Below are positions 1 to 10,557 of a DNA stretch of 64,000 nucleotides, one piece after another; within the stretch, counting starts at the first letter, position 1; every line of letters begins with the position of its first letter. Under the pieces are notes generated by a model. That model saw nothing but the letters and a program-made list of their open reading frames with translations, did no database searches and was not told the origin of the DNA. Position numbers and translations under genes: made by a program. The DNA is from Microbacterium salsuginis (GTDB taxonomy: Bacteria; Actinomycetota; Actinomycetes; Actinomycetales; Microbacteriaceae): positions 744,001 through 808,000 of the forward strand of contig NZ_JABACI010000001.1 in assembly GCF_012524205.1 (NCBI RefSeq). Direction: 5' to 3'.

Positions 1-70
<70 letters not shown>

Positions 71-320
71 AGAGACCCGGAGGTCTCGGGAAACCCGCAC
101 TCTTCCCCTTCACCTGAGCGAGAGGGGCCTACCCGAACGACGGGCACGGCGAAAGAATGCAGACTTCAACTGCACGATCCAGTGTACGGCATGCCCGCAG
201 ACCCCGCGAACTGGCCCAGCTGTCCCGCCCGGCCGTGCGGCGCCCGCCGAACCGTCGCGGAACGCCGGTTCTCGCGAGCGCGAACAGCCTCTCGCGACGG
301 CTCGGGGAGGGGCAGGTCGA

Positions 321-1685
<1,365 letters not shown>

Positions 1686-1743
1686 GGTGTTGTCTCCGAT
1701 CGGGGGTGGGTGTTCACAGTCTGCCGCTCAGCCAGTCTGCTCC

Positions 1744-3306
1744 TCAGGAGCGTCGGCGTCGAAGGCTTTCGGGGGCGTCCATACCGAGTGTCTCGCCCCG
1801 GAAGAACGCCGGACGCTTGATCGCCTGCCAGATCATGATGACCACGCCGACGAGGATGACAGTCACACCGAGTACGAACACGAGTCCGATGCCGCCGATG
1901 CTCGAACCGCTGCCGTACGCGGGGTCCATGGAGTCGATCAGAGTCGTCACGAACAGCACCGCGAGGATCGCGCCGCCGACCAGGGGGCTCAGGAAGGTGA
2001 GCAGGAACGAGCGCACCGAGTCGAACCACTGCTTGCGGAAGTACCAGACGCACGCGAACGCGGTGAGCCCGTAGTAGAAGCAGATCATCATGCCGAGCGA
2101 GATGATCGTGTCGGTGAGCACGTTCTCGCTGACCAGCCGCATCACCGCGTAGAAGACGGATGCCACGACGGCCGCCACGATCGTGGCGTATCCCGGCGTG
2201 AAGAACCGCGGACTCACCGTCGCGAACTTCGGCGGGAGCGCTCCGTAGTGCCCCATCGCGAGCAGGGTCCGCGCAGGGCCGACCGCCGTCGACTGCAGCG
2301 ATGCGGCCGAGCTCGACAGCACCGCGAGCGAGACGAGGAACGCCAGGGGTCCGAGCACGGGGTCCGAGAGCGCGAAGAAGACGTTCGCCGAGATGTCCTC
2401 GTTGCCCAGGCCGTACTCGCCGGTGCCGACGCCGGCGAACATGATGAGCCCGATCGAGATCATGAGGTACAGGCACACGATCAGCGCGATCGTCACGGTG
2501 GCGGCACGGCCCGGGGTCTTCTCCGGGTTCTTGGTCTCCTCGTTCATCGTCAGGACGACGTCCCAGCCCCAGAAGATGAAGATCGACAGCGACAGTCCCG
2601 CTGCGAACGACGAGAACGAGTCCACCGCGAACGGGTTCAGCCACGACCAGTCGAACGCCGTCGGCTCGATCGCCTCGCCGTTCACGGCCTTGACGATCGC
2701 CGTCACCGAGAAGAGCACGAGCACGATCACCTGGAAGCCCACCAGCACGTACTGGAACTTCTGCGTGGTCTGCATGTCGCGGTACGAGACGAGCGTCGCG
2801 CCCAGCATGAACAGCAGGCACACCGCGACGTTGATGAAGGGGTTGAACGCCAGGTCTGCGATCTCGGGCCGGCCTGTCAGCTGTGCGATCAGCAGGAACA
2901 GGAACTCCACCGCGATCCCGGCGAGATTCGACAGCACGATGACTGTCGCGGCCACGAGGCCCCACCCGGTCATCCAGCCGATCCAGGGGCCGAAGGCGCG
3001 CACGCCCCACGTGAACGAGGTGCCGGAGTCGGGCATCGCGCGGTTGAGCTCGCGATAGCCGAGGGCGACGAGCAGCATCGGGATGAACCCGACGAGGATG
3101 ATCGCGGGGACCTGCACGCCGACGGCCGAGACGGTCGGCCCGAGTGACGCCGTGAGCGTGTACGCGGGCGCGATGGTCGAGATGCCGATCACGACGGCGC
3201 CGACCATGCCGACCGTCCCTGCGCTCAGGCCCTTCTTCGACAGCTCGCCGGGGTGACTGCCGGCGGCGGGGGCGATCGGCGCCGCCGCACTCTGAGGAGC
3301 GCTCAT
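1744..3306 (-). CDS. APC-superfamily amino acid/polyamine permease
   Basis: A 520-residue polytopic membrane protein with about 12 hydrophobic segments and an APC-type first helix (GAVVIGISTIAPAYTLTASL, near residues 36-55). The N-terminus is Ala/Pro rich and cytoplasmic-looking. Its start codon overlaps the stop of the universal stress gene (ATGA), and it lies between putrescine oxidase and gabD, so putrescine or GABA is the likely substrate. That is inferred from the neighbours only; the sequence does not fix specificity. Confidence 0.85.
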   Translation of the reverse strand: MSAPQSAAAPIAPAAGSHPGELSKKGLSAGTVGMVGAVVIGISTIAPAYTLTASLGPTVSAVGVQVPAIILVGFIPMLLVALGYRELNRAMPDSGTSFTWGVRAFGPWIGWMTGWGLVAATVIVLSNLAGIAVEFLFLLIAQLTGRPEIADLAFNPFINVAVCLLFMLGATLVSYRDMQTTQKFQYVLVGFQVIVLVLFSVTAIVKAVNGEAIEPTAFDWSWLNPFAVDSFSSFAAGLSLSIFIFWGWDVVLTMNEETKNPEKTPGRAATVTIALIVCLYLMISIGLIMFAGVGTGEYGLGNEDISANVFFALSDPVLGPLAFLVSLAVLSSSAASLQSTAVGPARTLLAMGHYGALPPKFATVSPRFFTPGYATIVAAVVASVFYAVMRLVSENVLTDTIISLGMMICFYYGLTAFACVWYFRKQWFDSVRSFLLTFLSPLVGGAILAVLFVTTLIDSMDPAYGSGSSIGGIGLVFVLGVTVILVGVVIMIWQAIKRPAFFRGETLGMDAPESLRRRRS

Positions 3307-4205
3307 GCGCGCTCTCCTTCCGTGTTCGTTCCGGCCGAGTGATCGCGCGTTCGGGGCACGACGACCATCGGGACCGGAAGCTCGTGCAGCATCTTCGCCG
3401 CCGTCGAGCCGAGAAAGAGCCGGCGGGGCTGAGCCAGGCGGCTGGAGCCCACGACCGCGAGCTCGCCGGGCTCCCAGCCGAGGTGCGCGACCGCGTCTTC
3501 GATGCTGTCGCCGCGCGCGACGACGACCTCGGCCTGAATGCCGTCCGGCAGGGCGTCGAGCGCCTTCGTCAGCACGTCATCGGCGTGCGCGGCGCCCGCG
3601 ATGCGGATCACGCCGGTGTCGACGCTCGCGGGCAGGTCGACCGAGACGAGCGACAGCAGGCGGAGCTCGGCACCGGTGGCCCCCGCGAGCGCGATGCTCT
3701 CCTGCAGCAGCGCGTCGGCACCGGGACGCGTGCCGATGGCCGCGGTGATCCGTGTCACACCGGTGGCCGTCGTCCGGCGTGAGCCCTCCGGCGCAAGCAC
3801 GACCGGCACATCGGAAGAATGCAGCAGCTCGTTCGCGACGGTGCCGAGGCGGTGCCGGCCGCGCAGTCCCCCGTTGGCCGCGCCGACGACGATGTGCGAC
3901 GCGCCCAGCTCGTCGGCGAGCGCGATCAGGCCCTCGGCGAACGAATCGGCGAACCGCACGTGAAGAGCGCGGGCCGTGGCATCCGGAATCCCCTTGGCGG
4001 CCTCGGCGAGCCAGGACTGCGCCTGCTGCTGCAGGTAGCGGTCGTAGCTCGCATCTGGCGGCGTGATCACGCTGCGCTGGTCCGAGGGGAGCACGACGAC
4101 GAGATCGAGGGCGGATCCGGATGCTGCGGCCAGGCGAGCGCCGACGGCCACGGCATCGGCCCCGGTGTCGGTGGCGGTGTAGCCGACGACGATACGGCCG
4201 GTCAT
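3303..4205 (-). CDS. Tandem-domain universal stress protein (UspA family)
   Basis: A 300-residue protein made of two Usp domains of about 150 residues. Each ends with the nucleotide-binding pattern G-x2-G-x9-G-(S/T): GLRGRHRLGT in the first, and a variant (GSSRLAQPRRLFLGST) in the second. The start is the ATG at 4205, which overlaps the TGA of the putrescine oxidase gene (ATGA); its own TGA overlaps the permease ATG. This places it inside a translationally coupled polyamine operon. Usp proteins bind ATP and act in stress or dormancy physiology; the role here is unknown. Confidence 0.85.
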   Translation of the reverse strand: MTGRIVVGYTATDTGADAVAVGARLAAASGSALDLVVVLPSDQRSVITPPDASYDRYLQQQAQSWLAEAAKGIPDATARALHVRFADSFAEGLIALADELGASHIVVGAANGGLRGRHRLGTVANELLHSSDVPVVLAPEGSRRTTATGVTRITAAIGTRPGADALLQESIALAGATGAELRLLSLVSVDLPASVDTGVIRIAGAAHADDVLTKALDALPDGIQAEVVVARGDSIEDAVAHLGWEPGELAVVGSSRLAQPRRLFLGSTAAKMLHELPVPMVVVPRTRDHSAGTNTEGERA

Positions 4206-5563
4206 CGGTGGGCCGCTTCCACGATGTTGGCGGCGACGAGGCGGCCCATCCGGATGGCGCCGTCGACGTGCTGGTAGCCGGCGCCAGCCATGTCGCTGCA
4301 CGCGAAGTGGATCGGGCCGACCGGGGTGCGCAGGTCCGCACCGTAGCGGGCGAGGCCGCCGAGGTCGAAGCTCGCGGCGTACGCGCCGCGGGTCCACTCC
4401 TCGGCGCCCCAGTCGCTCTCGAAGTACACGAGCGGCTCGAGCGCTTCGGGGCCGTAGTAGTGCGACAGCGATTCGAGGATGCGCGCCTTGCGCTCCTCGG
4501 CCGATACGCGGAACAGGTCGTCGGCGTCGCGGTCCGAGACGAACCCGACGAGGGTTCCCCGCTCGTCGCCGTGGTTGGTGTTGTCGTAGGCCTCGTGCGA
4601 GATCTCGTACGGGCTGAAGGCGGTGCCCGACAGGCCCTGCTCGCGCCAGAACGGCCGGTCGTAGACGGCGTGCACCTTGATCACGAAGCCCATCGAGATG
4701 TGCTGGTGCATCTGCTGCTTCAGGCGCGGCAGCGCCGGTGTGAAGTCGATCCACGGGTACAGGATCGGTGCGTGCGCGAGGATCGCGAAGCGCGCCCGCA
4801 CGGTCAGGCCGCCGTCGGTCAGCACCGTCACCCCGTCCTGATCCCACAGGATCGTGTGCACCGGCTGCTCGAGCATGACGTCGTCGCCCAGGCGCTCGGC
4901 CAGCAGGAGCGGCACCTGCTGCAGTCCACCCACCACGCGCTCGTCGAGGATGTAATCCGCGTCGACGAGGTGCGTGAAGCTGCCCGCGCTCGCGGCCATC
5001 AGCAGCGCCTGCAGCGCCGAGAAGGCGTACGCGGGCTTGGTGAGCATCGCGCCGGCGATGAAGAGCGCGATGTTGTCGCGCGCCTCCTGGTCGCCGGTCT
5101 GCTCCTCCAGCCACGCCTCGAACGAGACGCGGTCGAGCGCCTCGGCATCCGGGTGCTCCCACGGCCGGTCGGGGTCGACCTGGGCGACCATGTCGTCGAG
5201 CACGTCGATGAGGCGCACGATCTCCTTCTCGGTCTCGGGTGCGACCGGGAAGATCTCGCCGGTGAACCGCCGGCGCTCGCCGTCGCGCCCGATGTAGACG
5301 GAGTCGCCCTCGCGGTAGCGGCGGTAGGTCTCGAGCCCGAGCTCGGAGATCGTCTCTTTGAGCGCCTCCTGGTCGGGCGAGACCCACTGCCCGCCGATCT
5401 CGAGCATCGCGCCGTCGACGACGTCGGTCCACAGCCGGCCGCCGACGCGGTCGCGCGCCTCGAGGACGACGACCGAGAGTCCCGCCTTCTTCAGCTCGTT
5501 GGCCGCGGTCGTGCCGGCGGCGCCGGCACCGACGATGACGACGTCACGGGTGATCTCCACCAA
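4202..5563 (-). CDS. puo: Putrescine oxidase (flavin monoamine oxidase family)
   Basis: A 453-residue FAD amine oxidase. The N-terminal Rossmann motif VVIVGAGAAGTTAANEL and the following GGR (RVGGRLWTD) are clear. Internal stretches such as EIGGQWVSPDQ, FIAGAMLTKPA, and the C-terminal YQHVDGAIRMG closely resemble Rhodococcus/Kocuria putrescine oxidase, which oxidises putrescine to 4-aminobutanal, ammonia and H2O2 in the cytoplasm. Length fits the family. It heads the run puo-usp-permease-gabD (ATGA overlap with usp). A palindromic repeat separates it from gabT upstream. Confidence 0.9.
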   Translation of the reverse strand: MVEITRDVVIVGAGAAGTTAANELKKAGLSVVVLEARDRVGGRLWTDVVDGAMLEIGGQWVSPDQEALKETISELGLETYRRYREGDSVYIGRDGERRRFTGEIFPVAPETEKEIVRLIDVLDDMVAQVDPDRPWEHPDAEALDRVSFEAWLEEQTGDQEARDNIALFIAGAMLTKPAYAFSALQALLMAASAGSFTHLVDADYILDERVVGGLQQVPLLLAERLGDDVMLEQPVHTILWDQDGVTVLTDGGLTVRARFAILAHAPILYPWIDFTPALPRLKQQMHQHISMGFVIKVHAVYDRPFWREQGLSGTAFSPYEISHEAYDNTNHGDERGTLVGFVSDRDADDLFRVSAEERKARILESLSHYYGPEALEPLVYFESDWGAEEWTRGAYAASFDLGGLARYGADLRTPVGPIHFACSDMAGAGYQHVDGAIRMGRLVAANIVEAAHR

Positions 5564-5604
5564 TTTCAGCTCCTTCGATGATGTGTGTGCGCCGCTGGGG
5601 GCGT

Positions 5605-5677
5605 TTCGTCTCGCTCGTTCCTCGCTCGCTCAACGACCGGTTGTGCTCCGGTCGTTGAACGAACGAAGCGAGACGAA
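5605..5677. repeat. Dispersed inverted repeat (TCGTTGAGCGAGC-type) between gabT and puo
   Basis: A perfect 10-bp inner stem, CAACGACCGG / CCGGTCGTTG, closes a 7-nt loop, and the outer arms both carry TTCGTCTCGCT. The same core (TCGTTGAxCGAxC plus GCGAGACGAA) recurs at about 14948-15018. It lies between two genes transcribed leftwards, so it may act as an attenuator or partial terminator between gabT and puo. Confidence 0.8.
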
Positions 5678-5690
5678 CCGCAATTCGGGG

Positions 5691-7082
5691 TCAGGCAGCG
5701 GCGAGCGCCGCGGCCACGACGTCCAGGCCCTCGTGGAGCAGGTCGTCGGGAATGCTCAGCGGCGGCAGGAAGCGGATCACGTTCCCGTAGGTGCCGCAGG
5801 TCAGGACGATGACGCCCTGTGCGATGCAGGCTTTGGCGACCGCGGCCGTGAGCGAGGCATCCGGCTCCCCCGTCGCGGGGTCGACGAACTCGGCCGCGAT
5901 CATCGCGCCGTGGCCGCGCACGTCGCCGATGCGGGGGTCCGCCGCCTGCAGCGCACCGAGCCGCTCGGTGAGGATGACTCCGATCTCGCGGGCGCGTTCG
6001 ATCATGCCGTCGTTCTCGAACACATCGATCGCCGCGAGCGCCGCCGCGCACGCGATGGGGTTGCCGCCGTAGGTGCCGCCGAGACCGCCCGCGTGCGCGG
6101 CATCCATGATCTCGGCACGTCCGGTGACCGCCGCCAGCGGCAGGCCGCCGGCGATGCCCTTGGCCGTCGTGATGAGGTCGGGCACGACGCCGAAGACCTC
6201 GCTCGCGAACATCTCGCCAGTACGCGCGAAGCCGGTCTGGATCTCGTCGGCGATGAAGACGACACCGTTGGCGCGGCACCACTCCGCGATCGCCGGAAGG
6301 AAGCCGTCGGCCGGGACGATGAAGCCGCCCTCGCCCTGGATCGGCTCGATGATGACGGCGGCGAGGTTGTCGGCGCCAACCTGCTTCTCGATGACCGAGA
6401 TGGCCTTCTTGGCGGCCATGACGCCGTCGAGGCGGTCGCGGAACGGGTATGACAACGGCGCGCGGTAGATCTCCGAGGCGAACGGGCCGAACCCGCTCTT
6501 GTACGGCATCGACTTCGCGGTGAGCGCCATCGTGAGGTTGGTGCGGCCGTGGTAGCCGTGGTCGAACGCGACGACAGCCTGCTTGCCGGTGAACTTGCGG
6601 GCGATCTTGACGGCGTTCTCGACGGCTTCGGCGCCGGAGTTGAACAGCGCGCTCTTCTTGGCGTGGTCGCCCGGGGTGATGCGATTGAGCGCTTCGGCGA
6701 CGGCGACGTAGGACTCGTACGGGGCGATCATGAAGCACGTGTGCGTGAACTGCGCCACCTGCTCCTGCACCGCCGCGACGACCTTCGGGTGCGCGTTGCC
6801 GATCGTCGTGACGGCGATGCCCGACCCGAGGTCGATGAGCGAGTTGCCGTCGGCGTCGACGATGACTCCGCCGCCGGCGGCGACGGCGTGCACGGGGGCG
6901 GTGTGGCCCACGCCGGCGGCCACGGCGGCGGCCTTGCGATCCACGAGCTCCTGCGAGCGGGGACCGGGGATGCTGGTGACCAGGCGCCGCTCCTGCGGCA
7001 GGGTCGGTCCGCCCAGTGTCGGTCCGGCCAGTGGCGTGTCGACCCGGTTCTCGGCGGGGACGGCGGTGTCGGTGGCGGTCAT
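5691..7082 (-). CDS. gabT: 4-aminobutyrate--2-oxoglutarate aminotransferase
   Basis: A 463-residue class-III PLP aminotransferase. The family pattern FIADEIQTGFARTG is present, with the PLP lysine in TTAKGIAGGLPLA and the glycine-rich stretch NSGAEAVENAVKIARK. GabT moves the amino group of GABA to 2-oxoglutarate, giving succinate semialdehyde for the gabD product. It is transcribed leftwards from a promoter region shared with the divergent pucR gene, and is separated from puo by a 73-bp inverted repeat. The ATG at 7082 gives a 30-residue leader before the conserved core, normal for actinobacterial GabT. Confidence 0.92.
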   Translation of the reverse strand: MTATDTAVPAENRVDTPLAGPTLGGPTLPQERRLVTSIPGPRSQELVDRKAAAVAAGVGHTAPVHAVAAGGGVIVDADGNSLIDLGSGIAVTTIGNAHPKVVAAVQEQVAQFTHTCFMIAPYESYVAVAEALNRITPGDHAKKSALFNSGAEAVENAVKIARKFTGKQAVVAFDHGYHGRTNLTMALTAKSMPYKSGFGPFASEIYRAPLSYPFRDRLDGVMAAKKAISVIEKQVGADNLAAVIIEPIQGEGGFIVPADGFLPAIAEWCRANGVVFIADEIQTGFARTGEMFASEVFGVVPDLITTAKGIAGGLPLAAVTGRAEIMDAAHAGGLGGTYGGNPIACAAALAAIDVFENDGMIERAREIGVILTERLGALQAADPRIGDVRGHGAMIAAEFVDPATGEPDASLTAAVAKACIAQGVIVLTCGTYGNVIRFLPPLSIPDDLLHEGLDVVAAALAAA

Positions 7083-7128
7083 GACGGCGAGCGTATGTGG
7101 ACCAGGCGGACGGTCGCACCTTCCTGCT

Positions 7129-7164
7129 TGTACATTCTCTATAGCCCGCTATACGAGACGTACA
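7129..7164. promoter_or_regulatory. Imperfect palindrome in the gabT/pucR divergent promoter, putative PucR operator
   Basis: Two 16-nt arms (7129-7144 and 7149-7164) match at 11 of 16 positions around a CCCG centre; the ends TGTAC/GTACA and the inner CTATAG/CTATAC match best. It is unusually AT-rich for this DNA and contains -10-like TATA steps for both directions. Location midway between two divergent starts suggests control by the adjacent regulator. Inference from position and symmetry. Confidence 0.5.
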
Positions 7165-7183
7165 CCGGAGGACCCGAGGGATC

Positions 7184-8725
7184 ATGGACGCCGCCGACTC
7201 CCCCACGCTGCGGGCACTGCTCTCCCGACGCGACCTGGGATTGACCCTCGCCGACGAGCACGGCCTCGAGCCCGGTGCCCTGGACCGGCCCATCCGCTGG
7301 GTGCACAGCACGGATCTGGCCGACCCGACGCCGTTCCTGTCGGAGGGGCTCGTCCTGCTGACCACCGGCACGCAGTTCCCGCCCGGCATCGAGGGCGACG
7401 AGCCCGAGACCTACCGCGCGTACGTGCACCGGCTCGCCTCACGCGGCGTGCTCGGACTCGGCTTCGGCACCGAGGTCGCCCGCACGGGCATGCCGCCCGC
7501 CCTCGCGGCCGCGTGCCGCGAGGAGCGGATGCCGCTCTTCGAGGTGCCGTACCGCACACCCTTCATCGCCGTCGCCCGCGCCAACGCCGAGGCGATCGCG
7601 GCCGAGACGTACGCGCGGCGCAGCTGGGCACTCGCGGCCCAGCGCGCCATCGCCCTGGCGGCGCTGCGGCCGGACGGGCTGGGCGCGACCGTCGCCGAGC
7701 TTGCGCGGCAGCTCGACGCCTGGGTGGGCATGTTCGACGCGGCCGGCGAGCTCTCGCGAGAGCATCCCGTCGGCGCTCTCGAGCCCGACACCGCCGACGC
7801 GCTGCAGCGCGAGGTGACGGGAGTGCTGCACCGCGGGGCGCGCGCCGGCTCGTCGCTGCGCCTCGGAGGCACCCCCTTCACCCTGCAGACCCTGGGCCGG
7901 GGCGGACACCTCCGCGGCGTCATCGCGATCGCCGCGGGCGACCTCGACCAGGAGGGCCGCGGGGTCGTGACGGCCGTGATCGCGATGGCCGGCCTCGCGC
8001 TCGAGCAGCAGCAGGGCCTCAGCCGGGCTCGCGGCGCGCTGCGATCGGGACTGCTGCAGACGCTGCTGACGGGCGACCCGGGGCTGGCCCGCCGCATCTC
8101 GCGCGATCTGTGGGGACCGCTGCCGGCCGCGCCGGTGACCGTGGCGGTGACGGATGCCGCGGCCGCCCGCGCCGACGCGATCGCCGAGCTGCTCGAGCTG
8201 CGGGTGGAGGAGAACCGAGGCGGGCTGTTCTTCGGCCGCGGCGACGACGGGCTCGTGCTCGTCGTCCCGGCCGGGGAGATCGGCGTCGTGCGCGAGCTCG
8301 CCGAGCGCTTCGACGTGCACATCGGACTCTCGGATCCCGCCGGATACGACGACATCGCCGGCGCGCTGGGCCAGGCTCGCGTGGCGCGCGACCGCGGCAG
8401 CGAGCCGGTCTCGGCGTTCGCGGAGGTGTCGCGCATCGGCGTGCTCTCCGCGCTCGGCGCGGACGCCCGTACGCTGGCCCGCGCCGACCTCGCGCCGCTG
8501 CTCGATCACGACGGCGCCAACGGCACGCGCCTGCTCGAGACGCTGCGCGTGTGGCTCGACCAGGACTGCTCGCACGAGGCATCCGCTCAGTCCCTCGGCG
8601 TGCACCGGCACACCGTGCGCACGCGCCTCGCGCTCGTCGAGCGCGTGCTCGGGCGCGACCTGTCCTCGTTCGCGACGCGCGCCGAGCTGTGGGCCGCGCT
8701 GCGCGCCCTCGACGCCCCCGCCTGA
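7184..8725 (+). CDS. PucR-family transcriptional regulator
   Basis: A 513-residue protein with a PucR-like N-terminal domain (from about residue 10, including the IRWVHSTDLADPTPFLSEG region), a GGDEF-like central linker and a C-terminal PucR-type helix-turn-helix, ASAQSLGVHRHTVRTRLALV, near residues 465-485. The family includes regulators of purine and GABA/polyamine use that respond to metabolites. It is divergent from gabT with about 100 bp between starts and GGAGG upstream of the ATG, so it most likely activates the neighbouring GABA/putrescine genes. Confidence 0.85.
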   Translation: MDAADSPTLRALLSRRDLGLTLADEHGLEPGALDRPIRWVHSTDLADPTPFLSEGLVLLTTGTQFPPGIEGDEPETYRAYVHRLASRGVLGLGFGTEVARTGMPPALAAACREERMPLFEVPYRTPFIAVARANAEAIAAETYARRSWALAAQRAIALAALRPDGLGATVAELARQLDAWVGMFDAAGELSREHPVGALEPDTADALQREVTGVLHRGARAGSSLRLGGTPFTLQTLGRGGHLRGVIAIAAGDLDQEGRGVVTAVIAMAGLALEQQQGLSRARGALRSGLLQTLLTGDPGLARRISRDLWGPLPAAPVTVAVTDAAAARADAIAELLELRVEENRGGLFFGRGDDGLVLVVPAGEIGVVRELAERFDVHIGLSDPAGYDDIAGALGQARVARDRGSEPVSAFAEVSRIGVLSALGADARTLARADLAPLLDHDGANGTRLLETLRVWLDQDCSHEASAQSLGVHRHTVRTRLALVERVLGRDLSSFATRAELWAALRALDAPA

Positions 8726-8779
8726 CCCCGCACCCCCGCCCGCCCGTCCGCCCGCCGCCCCGCGCACCCCGCCCTCGAC

Positions 8780-8842
8780 GGTTCGTTCGTCACCTGTGTA
8801 CGCGTTTCGGCCGTCTTGGCGTACACATGTGACGAACGAACC
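8780..8842. repeat. 63-bp long inverted repeat between pucR and the DAO-type oxidoreductase
   Basis: Two 24-nt arms (8780-8803 and 8819-8842) are complementary at 23 of 24 positions around a 15-nt loop. Arms begin GGTTCGTTCGTCAC and end TGTGTACGC. There is no T-tract on either side, so it does not look like a simple intrinsic terminator. It lies between two rightward genes and could form a strong RNA hairpin or be a REP-like unit. No second copy was seen in this window. Confidence 0.8.
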
Positions 8843-8911
8843 AGGGGAACGGGACGGATCGACGGATGCTGCGGGCACGCGCGCAGCGGGCGTGCGGGCA
8901 GGATGGGCGGC

Positions 8912-10318
8912 ATGAAAGGGACACGCATCGACACCGGCTCCGTGCCGAACGGCGACGTGTCGTGGTGGTGGCGCGACCTCGGGGGCACGCCGGCGCCGCG
9001 GCCACCGCTCGCGGGCGATCTCGACGCGGACGTCGCGATCGTCGGCGCCGGCTACACCGGGCTGTGGACGGCGTACTACCTCAAGCGTGCGCAGCCCGAC
9101 CTGCGCGTGGTCATGCTCGAGCAGCGATTCGCCGGCTTCGGCGCATCCGGCCGTAACGGCGGGTGGCTCACCAACACGGTGACCGGCGGACGCGAGCGAT
9201 ACGCCGAGAGCCACGGCCGAGACGCGGCGATCGCCCAGCAGCGCGCGCTCAACGACACCGTCGACGAGGTCGTCGCGGTGGCCTCCCGAGAGGGCATCGA
9301 CGCCGACATCGTCAAAGGCGGCGAGTTCGGGGTCGCCCGCTCTCCCGCCCAGCTCGCACGGCTTCAGGCCGCCGTCACCGCCGAGCAGTCCTGGCCCCAC
9401 ACCGATGTGGAGCTGCTGGATGCCAGGGCCACGGCATCCCGCATCCGCATCGACGGCGCGCTCGGCGGCACATGGCATCCGCACTGCGCACGTGTGCATC
9501 CCGCGAAGCTCGTCCGGGGACTCACGGCGGCCGTCGAGCGGCTCGGCGTGCGGATCCTCGAGCAGACCAGGGTGCGCGAGATCGCGCCGGGACGAGCCGT
9601 CACCGACCGCGGGACGGTGCGGGCGACGCACGTGCTGCGGGCGACGGAGGGCTTCACCGCCGACCTCGCCGGCCAGCACCGCACGTGGCTGCCGATGAAC
9701 TCGTCGATGATCGTCACCGAGCCGCTCCCCCGCGCCTTCTGGGACGGCGTCGGCTGGGACGGCGGCGAGACGCTCGGCGACTTCGCCCACGTCTACATGT
9801 ACGCGCAGCGCACCGCCGACGATCGCATCGCGTTCGGCGGACGCGGCGTGCCCTACCGCTACGGCTCGCGCGTCGACACCGACGGCTCGACGCAGCAGCG
9901 CACCGTCGAGTCCCTCGCGGGGCTGCTGCGCGACTTCTTTCCGGATGCCGCAGGCGTGCCCGTCGCGCACGCCTGGGCCGGAGTGCTCGGCGTGCCGCGG
10001 GACTGGGCCGCGACGGTCGGCCATGACCGGGGCACCGGTCTCGGCTGGGCGGGCGGCTACGTGGGCACCGGCGTGACGGCGACGAACCTCGCCGGGCGCA
10101 CGCTCGCCGATCTCGTGCTCGGACGCGACACCGAGCTCGTGCGACTCCCGTGGGTCGGGCACCGCGCGAGGCGCTGGGAGCCCGAGCCGCTGCGATGGAT
10201 CGCCGTGAACGCGATCTACACCGCCTATCGGATGGCGGACCGCGCCGAGGCATCCGGTGCGTCCTCGCGCACGGCGTGGCCCGCGCACGTCGCCGACGTC
10301 GTCGCCGGCCGCCACTGA
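8912..10318 (+). CDS. DAO-type FAD-dependent oxidoreductase (PuuB-like)
   Basis: A 468-residue D-amino-acid-oxidase-superfamily flavoprotein. The dinucleotide-binding motif ADVAIVGAGYTGLWTAYYL lies near residues 37-55, followed by GFGASGRNGGWL, typical of gamma-glutamylputrescine oxidase-like enzymes. The start at 8912 is preferred over an upstream ATG at 8816, which would translate half of the 63-bp inverted repeat; 8903 is also possible. Position after pucR suggests an amine or amino acid substrate. No glutamylputrescine synthetase gene is nearby, so a PuuB role is only a guess. Confidence 0.8.
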   Translation: MKGTRIDTGSVPNGDVSWWWRDLGGTPAPRPPLAGDLDADVAIVGAGYTGLWTAYYLKRAQPDLRVVMLEQRFAGFGASGRNGGWLTNTVTGGRERYAESHGRDAAIAQQRALNDTVDEVVAVASREGIDADIVKGGEFGVARSPAQLARLQAAVTAEQSWPHTDVELLDARATASRIRIDGALGGTWHPHCARVHPAKLVRGLTAAVERLGVRILEQTRVREIAPGRAVTDRGTVRATHVLRATEGFTADLAGQHRTWLPMNSSMIVTEPLPRAFWDGVGWDGGETLGDFAHVYMYAQRTADDRIAFGGRGVPYRYGSRVDTDGSTQQRTVESLAGLLRDFFPDAAGVPVAHAWAGVLGVPRDWAATVGHDRGTGLGWAGGYVGTGVTATNLAGRTLADLVLGRDTELVRLPWVGHRARRWEPEPLRWIAVNAIYTAYRMADRAEASGASSRTAWPAHVADVVAGRH

Positions 10319-10433
10319 CGCCGCCCCGCCCCTCCTTGCCCGCCGCGGCGTCCGCCGCGGGATCGGGTGATCTCGCCGTAGGAAGCTCCCGGTGCAGGTC
10401 GCGGCATGCCCTGCATGAGGCGTTTCTCATTCG

Positions 10434-10454
10434 CTAATACCTTTCGGGTGTTAG
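10434..10454. promoter_or_regulatory. Palindrome upstream of the sugar ABC operon, putative TetR operator
   Basis: CTAATACC-TTTCG-GGTGTTAG: 8-nt arms with 7 of 8 matches. A related palindrome lies at 17307-17327 before the secreted glucanase gene of the same locus. A TACACT -10-like hexamer at 10465 follows closely, so the site would overlap the promoter. The local TetR gene (15012-15656) is the obvious candidate regulator. Confidence 0.55.
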
Positions 10455-10557
10455 GTTTTTGGCCTACACTCGTGCACACGGCGCCCTCGTGCGCCGATCA
10501 CAGCCGAGGCAAGGACGCCGCGCAGGCGCGGCGACGACCGATGGAGGCGTCAGACCG

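Noticed and set aside
4202..5563. CRISPR or other regular short repeat arrays in the window
   Set aside because: Only gene-coded repeats (CopB His-rich leader) and isolated inverted repeats were found; there is no array with uniform repeats and unique spacers.
8816..8911. Longer FAD oxidoreductase gene starting at 8816
   Set aside because: The extension lies in the right arm of the 63-bp inverted repeat and reads as low-quality sequence with no relation to the family.
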